From contig OY969916.1 in NCBI GenBank assembly GCA_963704535.1, positions 3,410,001-3,474,000 of the forward strand: a stretch of DNA of 64,000 nucleotides, read 5' to 3'. The notes under the pieces are model-generated. The model searched no databases and had not been told where the DNA came from. It saw only the letters and a list, made by a program, of their open reading frames with translations. Both the position numbers and the translations under genes were made by a program. This document shows positions 54,561 to 63,493 of this stretch, piece after piece; position 1 is the first letter of the stretch, and every line of letters begins with the position of its first letter. Source of the DNA: G963704535 sp963704535 (GTDB taxonomy: Bacteria > Chloroflexota > Chloroflexia > Chloroflexales > Roseiflexaceae).

Positions 54561-55337
54561 TCATAGGAGCATGTGTTCGGGCACCGGCGTGAAGATGTAG
54601 CCCTCCTCCATGGTGCCGAAGACGTGGCAGCGGGCGGCGCCCCAGCGAAAGGCGTACAGGGCTATGTAGGCGCAGAACAGCGCGTCGACCTGGTCCTCGT
54701 AGTCTTTCAGCTTGCGCCCACGTAGCGCGGCGACATCCTGCGCCAGCAGCGCCTGGTGGCCGTGCAGCGGCGGATCGGCTTCCGCCAGCGCGCGCAGGTA
54801 GTCCTGGTAGCGCCGCCACTCGCTCAATCGCTGAGCGTGCTCGCGGCCGGGGCGGGCCTTGTACTTCAGGGTGCGCTCGATGTCGAACAGGGCGATCATC
54901 GCCGGGTGCGGGAAGATCTCGACGACTTGGCGCACCGCCGCGCCGGCCATGACTGCCGGGGCGTGGACAAAGCCGCGCGCCTGAAGCGCGGCCACCAGCG
55001 CCTCGCCACGCACCACGCCGCCGAACGTCAGCCGGCGGCGGTTGGCTGGGTGCGCGCCGGCCTGGTAGCGCCCGAAGGCCCGCCCGATCGCGGCCTCGGC
55101 CGGTCGGCGCCCGCCTTCGTTCGGCACCCACAGCGGCGCGTCCACCGCCACGATCGCCGGCCCTGCGCCGGCATGATCCTCGATATATGCGACGATCGCC
55201 GCGTCGTCGCCCAGCAGCCGCGTGTCGACCACCACGCCCCCGGTCGCGCCGCCGCGAATAACGGCGGCGCCGGTCGGGTTGCGCGGCGACCAGGCCAGGT
55301 CGAGGCCGATGAAGGTGAGTGGATCGGTGTTAGACAT
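54561..55337 (-). CDS. DUF429-domain protein (predicted RNase H-fold nuclease)
   Basis: 258 residues. FIGLDLAWSPRNPTGAAVIR (first acidic residue of an RNase H-like fold), IVAVDAPLWVPNEGGRRPAE (second Asp), then AFGRYQAGAHPANRRRLTFG, AAVRQVVEIFPHPAMIALFD, KYKARPGREHAQRLSEWRRY, LKDYEDQVDALFCAYIALYA (E-D-x-x-D-A end). DUF429 proteins are predicted nucleases of unknown biological role, frequently in the vicinity of stress or mobile genes. Intact; ATG followed upstream by a tandem ~60-bp repeat. No close operon partner. Confidence 0.87.
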   Translation of the reverse strand: MSNTDPLTFIGLDLAWSPRNPTGAAVIRGGATGGVVVDTRLLGDDAAIVAYIEDHAGAGPAIVAVDAPLWVPNEGGRRPAEAAIGRAFGRYQAGAHPANRRRLTFGGVVRGEALVAALQARGFVHAPAVMAGAAVRQVVEIFPHPAMIALFDIERTLKYKARPGREHAQRLSEWRRYQDYLRALAEADPPLHGHQALLAQDVAALRGRKLKDYEDQVDALFCAYIALYAFRWGAARCHVFGTMEEGYIFTPVPEHMLL

Positions 55338-55398
55338 GTTTGGTCACTGGAATATGACAATCGTGTGAGTCGTGTCGATCATTCCTTGGGATACACCA

Positions 55399-55548
55399 AA
55401 TCAATCATCGTGCCACGACGAATGGTGTGGGTGTGCCAATTGACGACCGGGGCGCGCCGATCAATCATCACCGCACGACGATGGTTTGGGTATGTCAATC
55501 GACGATCGGAACACGTCGATCAATCATTGTGCCACGACGATGCCGTAG
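55399..55548. repeat. Tandem ~60-bp degenerate repeat
   Basis: Two and a half copies of a unit starting tcaatcatcgtgccacgacg and continuing tttgggtatgtcaattgacg, at 55401, 55461 and 55520. Between DUF429 and phosphotransferase genes (a gene-free stretch of ~410 bases). A separate motif, gcagcagttgctgccaataa, with its complement gcaactgctgcgcccc, follows at 55553-55612 and may fold into a hairpin. Confidence 0.7.
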
Positions 55549-55752
55549 GGGCGCAGCAGTTGCTGCCAATAACAACGTGCATTGCTCGATAGGTGCAACT
55601 GCTGCGCCCCTACACACATCGCCATCGCAACGGGCACCGCTACCGCCACCCACATCGCCATCGCGGCGGGATGACCACAACGACCCACATTGTCACCGCG
55701 ATCGGTGGTAAGATTGCACGACGACATCCGTCGCGATGGAGGAACCGTGGAC

Positions 55753-56634
55753 ATGACAACACCTCACCTTCAGCGCATCCGCGCCCGCTTCCCCGACCTG
55801 GTCATCTCGACTGTGTACGAGGATCGCGATGGCCTGGTGAATGATATTGTGATCGTCAACGACGAGCTGGTCTTTCGCTTCCCGAAGGACGCGCAGGCCC
55901 GGCAGACCCTGGCGCGGGAGGCCCAGATCCTCGACCTGGTGCGAGCGCACGTGGCGATGCGGGTGCCCTTCTTCGAGCACCGCGAGGACGATTTCGTCGC
56001 GTACCGGCTGATCCCCGGCGACCCACTGGAGCGCGACGATATCTTCGGCCAGGATGAGGCCACCCAGAACCAGATTGCCGAGCAGCTCGCCACGTTCCTG
56101 CGCCAGCTCCACGCCATCCCCCCGCACGCCGTCGAGCCTGGCCCGGCCGCGCCACCCGACCCGACCGAACGCCTGGAGCGCTACCGGCGCCGGCTCGACG
56201 ATATCGAGCGTGAGCTATTCCCACTGCTGATGGCCCCCGCCCGGCAGTGGGTGCGGCGGCTGTTCGCGCCAGTGCTGGCGGGCCAGGTGCGCCTGGAGTA
56301 CACGCCCGCGCTCATCCACGACGACCTGGCCTCGTACCACATCCGCTACGACCGGGCGGCGCGCCGGATCGCGGGCGTGATCGATTTCGGCACGGCGCGG
56401 CTCGGCGACCCGGCCGCCGACTTCGCGCTGCTGATCAACGCCTACGGGGAGAGCTTTCTGCGCCGCATGGGCCACTTCTACCCGGCGATCGCCGACGCAC
56501 TCGACCGGGCGCGGTTCATGGCCGGCGCGATCGAGCTGGAGTGGGCGCTGAATGGGCTGCGCTCCAACGACCTCTCGTGGCTGCTGTGCCACATTGGCCG
56601 AGCGCGCGATAGCATGCCGATTGGGACGTCGTGA
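55753..56634 (+). CDS. Aminoglycoside-phosphotransferase-like kinase
   Basis: 293 residues from the ATG at 55753, preceded by GGAGGAACCGTGGAC. APH fold: LVNDIVIVNDELVFRFPKDA (ATP-binding lysine region), ILDLVRAHVAMRVPFFEHRE, FVAYRLIPGDPLERDDIFGQ, QLATFLRQLHAIPPHAVEPG, catalytic loop ALIHDDLASYHIRYD (H-D-D; the first Asp is the base), metal loop IAGVIDFGTARLGDPAADFA. The small-molecule target is unknown; most such genes in environmental bacteria are not antibiotic resistance determinants. Ends at the word-like repeat 56631. Confidence 0.87.
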   Translation: MTTPHLQRIRARFPDLVISTVYEDRDGLVNDIVIVNDELVFRFPKDAQARQTLAREAQILDLVRAHVAMRVPFFEHREDDFVAYRLIPGDPLERDDIFGQDEATQNQIAEQLATFLRQLHAIPPHAVEPGPAAPPDPTERLERYRRRLDDIERELFPLLMAPARQWVRRLFAPVLAGQVRLEYTPALIHDDLASYHIRYDRAARRIAGVIDFGTARLGDPAADFALLINAYGESFLRRMGHFYPAIADALDRARFMAGAIELEWALNGLRSNDLSWLLCHIGRARDSMPIGTS

Positions 56635-56697
56635 AACGTGAAGCGTGAAACGTGAAGCGTGAAACGTGTTGCGTGTTGCGTGTTGCGTGTTGCGTCA
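56631..56697. repeat. Word-like iterated repeat, cgtgaaacg / tgttgcg type
   Basis: Tandem cgtgaaacgtgaagcgtgaa followed by four units of tgttgcg. It overlaps the last codons of the kinase gene and unlike the other copies lacks a complementary second half. Confidence 0.75.
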
Positions 56698-56777
56698 TCT
56701 TGCCAGGGAAAGGTAGGGAAAGGCATATTTGCGCTGTCACCTGCGCTGATGCTATACTCCCTGGAGCGTTGTTCTCA

Positions 56778-56876
56778 GAAACTGTTTGAAAAGGGTGCTA
56801 TCCCACCTACGATCCGTGGCGGAAAAGGGATTCTTGAGGGGCGGCCCCTCAAACTCCCCCCTTTTCAAACAGTCTC
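56778..56876. repeat. Dispersed ~100-bp palindromic repeat, copy E
   Basis: gaaactgtttgaaaaggg at the left and ccttttcaaacagtctct at the right, with the gatccgtggcgg and cttgaggggcggcccctcaa sections of copy A. It is 51 bases upstream of the recJ start. Confidence 0.88.
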
Positions 56877-56927
56877 TCAAAGATCAGCAAACCGTAAATC
56901 GCAAATAGTACAATCGTCAGAGGCTGC

Positions 56928-58640
56928 ATGTCCGCTCGCAAAAAGCGCTGGGTCCCGCACGACCCGGCTCCCGCCGATTTCATCGCCGCGATGCGCGGCT
57001 ACCCGCCGCTGGTCGCGGAGCTGCTATACCAGCGCGGCCTACGCGACCAGCGCAGCGCCGAGGCCTTTCTCACCGTCGACTACAAGCGCGACATTCACGA
57101 CCCGTTCCTGTTGAAGGGCATGGACGCCGCCGCCCGGCGCGTCGCCGCCGCGATCGCCGAGGGCGAGCCGATCGCGGTCTATGGCGACTTCGACACCGAC
57201 GGTGTGACGGCCGTCACGCTGCTGATGCAGGCGGTCGCCGCGATGGGCGGCGATATCCGGCCCTACATCCCGCACCGGATGCGCGAGGGCTACGGCCTCA
57301 ACACCGAGGCGGTCGACCAGCTCGCTGCCGAGGGGGTGCGCGTGCTGATCACCGTCGATTGCGGCATCAGCAACGCCCGCGAGGTCGCGCACGCCCAGGC
57401 GCGCGGCCTGGACGTGATTGTGACCGACCACCACACGCCGCCAGTGGTCCTGCCGGACGCGCACGCGGTGGTCAACCCCAAGCAGTTGGGGTGCGAGTAC
57501 CCCTTCAAGCAGCTCGTCGGCGTCGGCATCGCCTACAAGCTGGTCCAGGCGCTGGTGCGGCTGGGGGTCAAGATGCCGCTGCGTAGCCGCGACCTGCTCG
57601 ACGTCGTCGCGCTGGGCACGGTGACCGATATGGGGCCGCTGGTGGGCGAGAATCGCGTGCTGGTGCGGGCCGGGCTGGATTCGATCAACGCGACCCAGCG
57701 GCCGGGCCTGCGGGCGCTGATCGTCGCCGCCGGGCTAGTGCAGGGCAAGATCACGTCGAGCGATATCAGCTTCATGCTGGGGCCGCGGCTCAACGCCGCC
57801 GGCCGGATCGACGACGCGGTGCTGGCCTATAAGCTGCTGCTCGCCGACGATTTCAGCGCCGCCCAGCAGCTCGCCGCCGACCTGAACCAGGCCAACCGGC
57901 AGCGCCAGGAGCTGACCAGGGAGGTGCAGAAGGCCGCACGCGATCAGATCGATGCCCTCGGCAAGCAGGATAACCGCATCGTGATTCTGGATGGCGCCGG
58001 ATACCCGGCCGGTGTGGTCGGGCTGGTGGCGGCCAAGCTAGTCGAGGAGCTTGGGCGGCCGGTGCTGCTGCTGGAGCGTGGCGACGAGACTTCGCGCGGG
58101 TCGGCGCGCTCGGTGCCGGGCTTCAATATCATCGATGCGCTGACTACGTGCGAGGACCTGTTTGTGCGCTACGGCGGCCACTCGGCCGCAGCCGGCTTCA
58201 CGATCGCCAACGAGCGCCTCGGCGAGCTGGAGGAGCGCCTGCTGCGCTACGCCGAGTCGTACCTGCCCGAGGACCTGCTGGCCCCGGCGCTTGAGATCGA
58301 TGCCGAGGTGCCGCTCGGCGCGCTGACCTGGGAATTGCAGGATCAGCTGCTGGCGCTGGAACCATTCGGCCAGGCCAACCCGCAGCCGGTGCTGATGAGC
58401 CGGCGCGTGCATGTGGTGGGGGCGTGGGCCAGGGGGGTCGAGGGCCAGCACCTCAAGCTGCGCCTCGATGACGGCCAGGGCGGCCCGGCCCACGAGGCGA
58501 TCGCCTTCCGGCTCGGTAATCTGGTCGGGTACTTCGAGCGCTACCCCTGGCTGGACATCGCCTACACGTTTGGAATCAACGAGTGGAACGGCAACCGCAC
58601 GCTCCAACTGAATATCAAGGACCTGCGGCGGGCACAATAA
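56928..58640 (+). CDS. recJ: Single-stranded-DNA-specific exonuclease RecJ
   Basis: 570 residues. DHH phosphoesterase motifs in order: IAVYGDFDTDGVTAVTLLMQ (motif I, res ~83), VLITVDCGISNAREV (motif II), VIVTDHHTPPVVLPDAHAVV (motif III, DHH at res ~167), LDVVALGTVTDMGPLVGENR (motif IV). Then DHHA1 (GYPAGVVGLVAAKLVEELGR, RGSARSVPGFNIIDALTTCE, YGGHSAAAGFTI) and a C-terminal OB-like part (ALEIDAEVPLGALTWELQDQ, LALEPFGQANPQPVLMSRRV). 5'-3' exonuclease in recombination and mismatch repair. Complete length for the family. Confidence 0.96.
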   Translation: MSARKKRWVPHDPAPADFIAAMRGYPPLVAELLYQRGLRDQRSAEAFLTVDYKRDIHDPFLLKGMDAAARRVAAAIAEGEPIAVYGDFDTDGVTAVTLLMQAVAAMGGDIRPYIPHRMREGYGLNTEAVDQLAAEGVRVLITVDCGISNAREVAHAQARGLDVIVTDHHTPPVVLPDAHAVVNPKQLGCEYPFKQLVGVGIAYKLVQALVRLGVKMPLRSRDLLDVVALGTVTDMGPLVGENRVLVRAGLDSINATQRPGLRALIVAAGLVQGKITSSDISFMLGPRLNAAGRIDDAVLAYKLLLADDFSAAQQLAADLNQANRQRQELTREVQKAARDQIDALGKQDNRIVILDGAGYPAGVVGLVAAKLVEELGRPVLLLERGDETSRGSARSVPGFNIIDALTTCEDLFVRYGGHSAAAGFTIANERLGELEERLLRYAESYLPEDLLAPALEIDAEVPLGALTWELQDQLLALEPFGQANPQPVLMSRRVHVVGAWARGVEGQHLKLRLDDGQGGPAHEAIAFRLGNLVGYFERYPWLDIAYTFGINEWNGNRTLQLNIKDLRRAQ

Positions 58641-58642
58641 AA

Positions 58643-58702
58643 GGAGATTAGAGATTGGAGATTGCTCGAGACATCCCGATCAATCTCCAATCTCTAATCT
58701 CC
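58643..58702. repeat. Word-like hairpin repeat, gagattggagattg type
   Basis: 22-bp perfect arms (ggagattagagattggagat at the left) around a 16-base loop, three bases after the recJ stop. Possible terminator of recJ. Confidence 0.85.
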
Positions 58703-58707
58703 CTCGC

Positions 58708-58774
58708 GATCTTTGGCGGAGAGGGGTCTTGAGGGGGCAGCCCCCCTCAAACTCCCCCTTTTCAAACAGTCTCT
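58708..58774. repeat. Dispersed ~100-bp palindromic repeat, left-truncated copy F
   Basis: Holds gatctttggcggagaggggt (corresponding to gatccgtggcggaaaaggga of copy E), the cttgagggggcagccccc core and the right end ccttttcaaacagtctctta. The left end is replaced by the hairpin at 58643-58702, so the two repeats are nested or adjacent. Confidence 0.8.
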
Positions 58775-59889
58775 TAGTACTGCCGATTCGCGCTCCTGAC
58801 GGCGCCATTGTTGCCGAAGTACCAGCTCACTTGTTCGTCGGTCGGCTGCAAGATCGCCCCGCGCTCGAACACCTGGTAGTTCATATTTACGCCGTGCTCC
58901 GGCTCGCGCGCCCAGCCGATCGCATCGCGGATGTCTTGATTCTCGCGCCAGACCTTGCCGAAGCCGCCGCTTGGCTCGTACAGGCCCGGAGGAGGGGTGA
59001 GTCCGGTGTTGTAGGGGTCGCCCTCACGGTAGGTGTCCTGGAACAGGCGGGCGCTAAGGGTATTGTTGGGGCCGTAGAGAATGACGTAGATCACCGACCG
59101 ACCGCCCCGCAGGTTCACCCAGTACATCTGTCCGCGCTCGAAGTGCGCCGCCGCGCCCTGGACCCAGTTGTAATCTTCCCCTGGCAGCGAGCAACCCAGC
59201 GTGCCCGCGCCCCCGAACTGCTTGTAGTCCCCCGCGATGTTCCACGTCACCGGCACCGCGCAGTTTTGAGCCGCCTGTAGCTGCGACGACACTTCATTCC
59301 CCAGCAGGCCCAGCAGCACCTCGTAGGGCGTGCCGGCGTTCTCGGGGTGCAGCTCCATGCGCCGCCGCTCGAGGTACTGCACGGTGTAGCTGCGGCCTTC
59401 GATCACCTCGGTGGTCGCGGCGGTGATCGGGTAGCCGAACCGCTCCAGTCCGCCGTTGCGCTCCCAGTAGGCGCGGAACGTCCCACACAGCGTATAGCCC
59501 GTCTCAGGGAAGCTGCGGCAGCCGGTGGGTGGCGATCCGCCGGCATTGCCCATCTGCCACGGGCGGCCCGCCAGCTCCAGGTACTGGGCGCCCAGCCGGC
59601 CGGCCAGCACGCCGAGTCCCTCGTTGCTGTGGTCTTCCAGGCGGTCGCGCTGGAACCATTGGGTCGGTCCGGTCCACTGGCCCTCGATCGTCTCGGTCTG
59701 GAGCGGCGTGGTGGGATAGCCGAAGACCGCCAGCCCGCCGTTGCGCTCCCAGTAGGTGCGAATGGACCCGCTGATACACTGCCCGGTCTCGGTGAAGCAG
59801 CGCGCGTCGCTCTGTGCGGCCACCTGCCCGATCGGCGCCAAGCCGACGAACAGCAACAGGGCCAGCATTGACAAGTACATCCTTCGCAT
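58774..59889 (-). CDS. Secreted protein with repeated LGFP-like modules
   Basis: 371 residues. MRRMYLSMLALLLFVGLAPIGQVAAQ is a signal peptide (given as res 1-26). Two internal repeats follow: CFTETGQCISGSIRTYWERN, GGLAVFGYPTTPLQTETIEG (res ~31-75), and CRSFPETGYTLCGTFRAYWE, RNGGLERFGYPITAATTEVI (res ~128-170). The FxETG-C-G-R-YWERNGGL-FGYP signature is an LGFP-like module common in Chloroflexota. The C-terminal part (YKQFGGAGTLGCSLPGEDYN, GPNNTLSARLFQDTYR, GINY-free) is a separate unknown domain. Cysteines come in pairs and may form disulfides. Probably extracellular and cell-wall or polysaccharide associated. Confidence 0.85.
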   Translation of the reverse strand: MRRMYLSMLALLLFVGLAPIGQVAAQSDARCFTETGQCISGSIRTYWERNGGLAVFGYPTTPLQTETIEGQWTGPTQWFQRDRLEDHSNEGLGVLAGRLGAQYLELAGRPWQMGNAGGSPPTGCRSFPETGYTLCGTFRAYWERNGGLERFGYPITAATTEVIEGRSYTVQYLERRRMELHPENAGTPYEVLLGLLGNEVSSQLQAAQNCAVPVTWNIAGDYKQFGGAGTLGCSLPGEDYNWVQGAAAHFERGQMYWVNLRGGRSVIYVILYGPNNTLSARLFQDTYREGDPYNTGLTPPPGLYEPSGGFGKVWRENQDIRDAIGWAREPEHGVNMNYQVFERGAILQPTDEQVSWYFGNNGAVRSANRQY

Positions 59890-60235
59890 TGGATTGCCTC
59901 CTTTATCGGTTCATTACACGAATGTTGGTGAGGTTTGTGGTCCGGCCGCCGGCCCTTCCTACGCTCCTCGGTTCGTTTGGTTGATAGGCTGAGTATAGGG
60001 GACGTAGGCCCGAAAGTGTATGACGGCGATGGCCCGGCAACCTGATAATGTCACATAAAGATTATGACGTTTCTGAGAGACTCTTTGTCGCTCAAGTTTT
60101 CAGGCCGCGAAATGAGAGGAACTGTTCATACTATTCCGCTCCAGGACCGCTACAATAGCTAGTAGCTCCCGTGGTCTATTGAATATCCGCCTGACCGGCT
60201 GCCCTGGAGCAGGCGCTTGTTTGAGGAGGTGTGCC
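59890..60235. other. Divergent intergenic region
   Basis: 346 bases between the secreted protein (minus) and the response regulator (plus). Contains a scrap of the dispersed repeat end (ctgagagactctttg at ~60074) and AT-rich segments (cataaagattatgacg) that may include promoters. No gene recognised. RBS AGGAGGT at 60224 serves the response regulator. Confidence 0.45.
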
Positions 60236-60652
60236 ATGTCGCCCGCCACTGTGCTCGTGGTAGACGATTCGCCCGACATCCGCACCATCGTTCGCCGGAC
60301 GCTGACCGCCCTGGGCTACTTGGTCATCGAGGCCGCCAGCGGCTATGAGGCGATCGGCCTGGCACGCCGCTGGCGGCCGACGCTGGTGCTGCTCGACTTG
60401 TGCCTGCCTGGGCTTGACGGCTGGGAGGTGACGCGCGCGCTGCGTGCCGAGCCGGCGCTGGACGAGATCCCGATCGTGGCGATGACCGGCTACGGCGTGC
60501 TGATGACGATGCGGCCCCAGCGCAGCATCGATGTTCAGCGGATCGTCTACAAGCCGTTTGACCTGGGCTACTTGGAGCGCACCGTGAGACTGTTTGAAAA
60601 GGGGGAGTTTGAGGGGTCGCCCCTCAAGAATCCTTCCCACCACGGATCGTAG
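60236..60652 (+). CDS. Single-domain response regulator whose C-terminus is supplied by a repeat element
   Basis: 138 residues from ATG 60236 after GAGGAGGTGTGCC. Complete receiver domain: VLVVDDSPDIRTIVRRTLTA (acidic pair), LVLLDLCLPGLDGWEV (phosphoacceptor Asp), IPIVAMTGYGVLM (Thr switch), and RIVYKPFDLGYL (Lys). The last ~20 residues, VRLFEKGEFEGSPLKNPSHH and GS, are translated from the dispersed repeat at 60586-60682, which also provides the stop. A CheY-like stand-alone regulator would end near here anyway, so activity may be unaffected. The sensor kinase is not in the window. The NACHT gene follows 48 bases later. Confidence 0.88.
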   Translation: MSPATVLVVDDSPDIRTIVRRTLTALGYLVIEAASGYEAIGLARRWRPTLVLLDLCLPGLDGWEVTRALRAEPALDEIPIVAMTGYGVLMTMRPQRSIDVQRIVYKPFDLGYLERTVRLFEKGEFEGSPLKNPSHHGS

Positions 60653-60682
60653 GTGAGACAGTACCCTTTTCACACAGTTTCT
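60586..60682. repeat. Dispersed ~100-bp palindromic repeat, copy G, overlapping a gene end
   Basis: gagactgtttgaaaaggggg at the left, cttttcacacagtttctg at the right, with gtttgaggggtcgcccctca and ccaccacggatcgtagg inside. Inserted in the 3' end of the response-regulator gene and ending 18 bases before the NACHT gene start. Confidence 0.88.
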
Positions 60683-60699
60683 GATGATGCGGATGGTCG

Positions 60700-63334
60700 A
60701 TGACTGATGATCTCCAAGCGATTCCAGCGCTGCTGGCCCGCCTGGCCATCTACCGGCGCACGCTCGACCTGCTGGAGGAGCAGCGCGCGCGCCTCGGCCC
60801 GTTTACCCCGACCTATATCCGCCACCAGCTCGACGAGGCGCGGCGCGAGATCGGGCAGATCAAGCAGGAGCTTCGAGCGCTGGGCCAGGAGATCGAGGAG
60901 CGGGCCGGTGATGTGGAGCCGGCTCTGGTGGAAGGCGGCGGCGAGGGAAAGCTGCTGCTGGCCTATGAGCGAATGCTGGTGGAGCAGGTCCGCTGCCTGC
61001 CGCTCGCCGGGTTGAGCGACCGTTCCGGCGGCTTCCAGCTCGCCGGCCTGTATGTCGAGCGCACGCTGGCGCCGGGAGCCTCTGCTGGCGCCGGCAGCGG
61101 CCCGACGCTGGCGGAGCTGGCCCACGCTCCCCGCGCGCGCGTTCTGCTCGAAGGGGCGCCCGGCAGCGGCAAGAGCGTGTGTCTGCACCGGCTGGTGCTG
61201 GCGTGCGCGGCGCGCGCCGTCGGCGAGCCCCGGCCCGCCGCCGATCTGCTGCGGGATTGGCTCGACCCGCTGCCGATGCCGATTCTGCTCAACGCGAGCG
61301 ATCTGGTCGCCGTGCTGCGCCAGGCCAATGCATTGCCGGCCGATCAGTCGCCCACGCTGCCGGCGTTCTGGGCCGCGATTGAGGCCTGGCTGCGCTCCAG
61401 CGACCTGGGCGCGCTGGTGCCGACGATCCAGCGCTTGCTCCAGGCCGGTGGCTGCCTGGTGTGCATCGACGGCTTCGACGACCTGGAGGATGCCGCGACG
61501 TGCTCGACCGTCGGCGCCGCGCTGGGCCGCTTTGTGGCCCGCTACCCCGATAATCGCTATGTCGTCACCTGCCGCAAGGCCGACCCGGCGCTGTCGCTCC
61601 CACTGGCTAGTTTCGCGCGCTACACGCTGCGCCCGCTTGATGGGCCGCAGCTCGATGCGCTGGTCGCCGGCTGGTACGCGGCGATTGCCCCCGGCGCCGG
61701 GCTGGCTTTCGGCGAACTGGCCGGGCGCGTGGCGGCGCTGCAAGGCCTGGTGCGCGGCGACGCCCGCCTACGCCGGATGGCCGGCAGCCCGCTGGCGCTG
61801 ACGCTCTATGTGCTGGTGCATGCCCAGGGGTGGGCCTGGCCCGCGGCGCGTGGGGAGGTGGCCCGCCGCATGCTCGATCTGCTGCTCGATGGAGAATCGA
61901 TTCGCTCGGGTGCCCACTGGCCGGCTGCGGCCCCGGACGCCGACCTTGACGCGCTGGCCGCGCCGGATCGGCAGCTCACGCTGCTGCGGGCGCTGGCGCT
62001 GGTGCTGCACGCGCAGCCTGAGCAGGACGGCGGGGCGCCAACGCTTTGCCGGCCCGAGGCCGAGGCGCTGCTGCGCGCGGCACTCGACGGCGGCGGGACA
62101 CGGCCTGAGGTGATCGAGCGCGCGATCCCCCGGCTGCTGGCGCGCTGGTGCCGGCGTGGCCTCCTGTCTCCAGCCGGGCCGGCAATCGCCTATGCAATGC
62201 CGCACGAGCACCTGCGAGAATATCTGGCCGCCGGCGCGCTGGCGCAACTGCCCGACTTCGCGTTCCGCGCCCATGCCCTGCGACACGAGCAGCGCTGGCG
62301 CGAGCCGCTGCTGCTGGCAATGCAGGTGGCTGCGGCGCGACGGGCGCGGGTGTTGCTGCGACGCCTGCTGGAATCTACGGACTCGCCGGATCGGGGCGGG
62401 CGCTCCGATCTGCTGTTCGCGGCGGAGTGCCTACGCGAGATCAGCGCCCGCGCGATGCCGGAGCACGCGATTCGCGCCGAGGTGCTGGAGCGCCTCCTGG
62501 CTACGCTAGGAGCCCGCGAGTGTCCGATCGATGAGCGGGTGCAGGCCGGGCTGGCGCTCGGATATCTCGGCGATCCGCGCTTCGCCGAGCTGCTGCCGCA
62601 GCTTGCGATCGTCGCCGGCGGGAGCTTCCAGCTCGGGAGCGACGCCGGCTACGACGACGAGGGGCCGCAGCAGATTGCCCAAGTACCGACGTTCGCGATC
62701 GGCGTGTATGCCGTAACTAACCGCGAGTACGCGCGGTTTCTGAGCTGAGAACCCCAACTACCCGCGACCACGCTACTGGCATGACCTACGGTATAACAAC
62801 CCATCCCAGCCGGTTGTCGGGGTAACATGGCATGATGCGAATGCCTACTGTGCCTGGCTCACGACCAGGCTGGATGAGTCCGGGCGCCTGCCGACCGGGA
62901 TGGTGGTGCGGCTGCCGTCGGAGGCGGAGTGGGAGAAGGCCGCGAGCTGGGATGCCCAGCGGCTGGCCAAGCGGCAGTACCCATGGGGCGATACGTGGTC
63001 GAGCGGGCGGGCCAACACCGCCGAGGGGCGCGGCGATTGGACGACGGCGCCGCCCGGCTGCTACCCGCAAGGCGCAAGTGCGTATGGCGTGCAGGATATG
63101 ATCGGCAATGTCTGGGAGTGGACCGCCGGCGAGTACGCCGGCTACCCCGGCACCGCCGCACTGTTCCACGAGCCGGGCAGCTACGCGTTGCGCGGGGCCT
63201 CATGCGTTTCGCTGCCGAGCCATGCGCGCTGCACCTACCGCAGCCGGCTGCCGGCCCTTTCCTGGCGCTATCACCTTGGCTTCCGGGTCGTCCTTGGGCG
63301 CCCGCTTGGACACCGAGCAGACGCGCTCTTTTAG
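60700..63334 (+). CDS. NACHT-type ATPase fused to an FGE/SUMF1-like domain, frameshifted near 62745
   Basis: Residues 1-~75: coiled-coil adaptor (YIRHQLDEARREIGQIKQEL, RALGQEIEE). Residues ~110-500: STAND/NACHT ATPase with Walker A LLEGAPGSGKSVCLHRLVLA (res ~148-167), Walker B CLVCIDGFDDLEDA, sensor RYVVTCRKADP, and winged-helix/HETHS-like end (AYAMPHEHLREYLAAGAL). From ~res 640: PQLAIVAGGSFQLGSDAGYD, VTNREYARFL, the start of a formylglycine-generating-enzyme-like fold. The first frame stops at 62748, but the +1 frame continues AENPNYPRPRYWHDLRYNNP, VVGVTWHDANAYCAWL, PSEAEWEKAA, PWGDTW, MIGNVWEWTAGEYAGYPG, LRGASCVSLPSHARCTYRSR to TAG 63332-63334. One surplus base near 62745 splits a ~877-residue protein. 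FGE-linked NACHT proteins are known from conflict or signalling systems; target unknown. Confidence 0.85.
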
Positions 63335-63336
63335 TA

Positions 63337-63390
63337 CCTGTTTGAAAAGGGGGTTTGAGGGGGAAGCCCCTCAGTCTACCCCACCACCTT
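63337..63390. repeat. Dispersed ~100-bp palindromic repeat, partial copy H
   Basis: acctgtttgaaaagggggtt followed by gagggggaagcccctcag and then unrelated sequence; only the left half is kept. It begins two bases after the NACHT-FGE stop. Confidence 0.75.
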
Positions 63391-63493
63391 AATCACATTT
63401 CGGGCACTCGTCGTCGTCGTAGGGACCGTGGTCGGGGCAATCATCGCCGGGCGCGTCGGCGGGAGTCTCGTCGGGCGAGGGGTCGTGGTTCAT
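63389..63493 (-). CDS. 34-residue Cys-containing acidic microprotein
   Basis: Minus-strand ATG at 63493 preceded by AAGGAGCTTGCGCC (an excellent Shine-Dalgarno at eight bases), stop TAA at 63389-63391. The product is highly acidic and ends in DDCPDHGPYDDDECPKC D. The CPDH and CPKC pairs give a Cys-x2-His / Cys-x2-Cys set that could bind one zinc, like a minimal zinc ribbon. Its short length, strong RBS and lack of shadow-frame composition argue for a real gene. Function unknown. Confidence 0.65.
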   Translation of the reverse strand: MNHDPSPDETPADAPGDDCPDHGPYDDDECPKCD

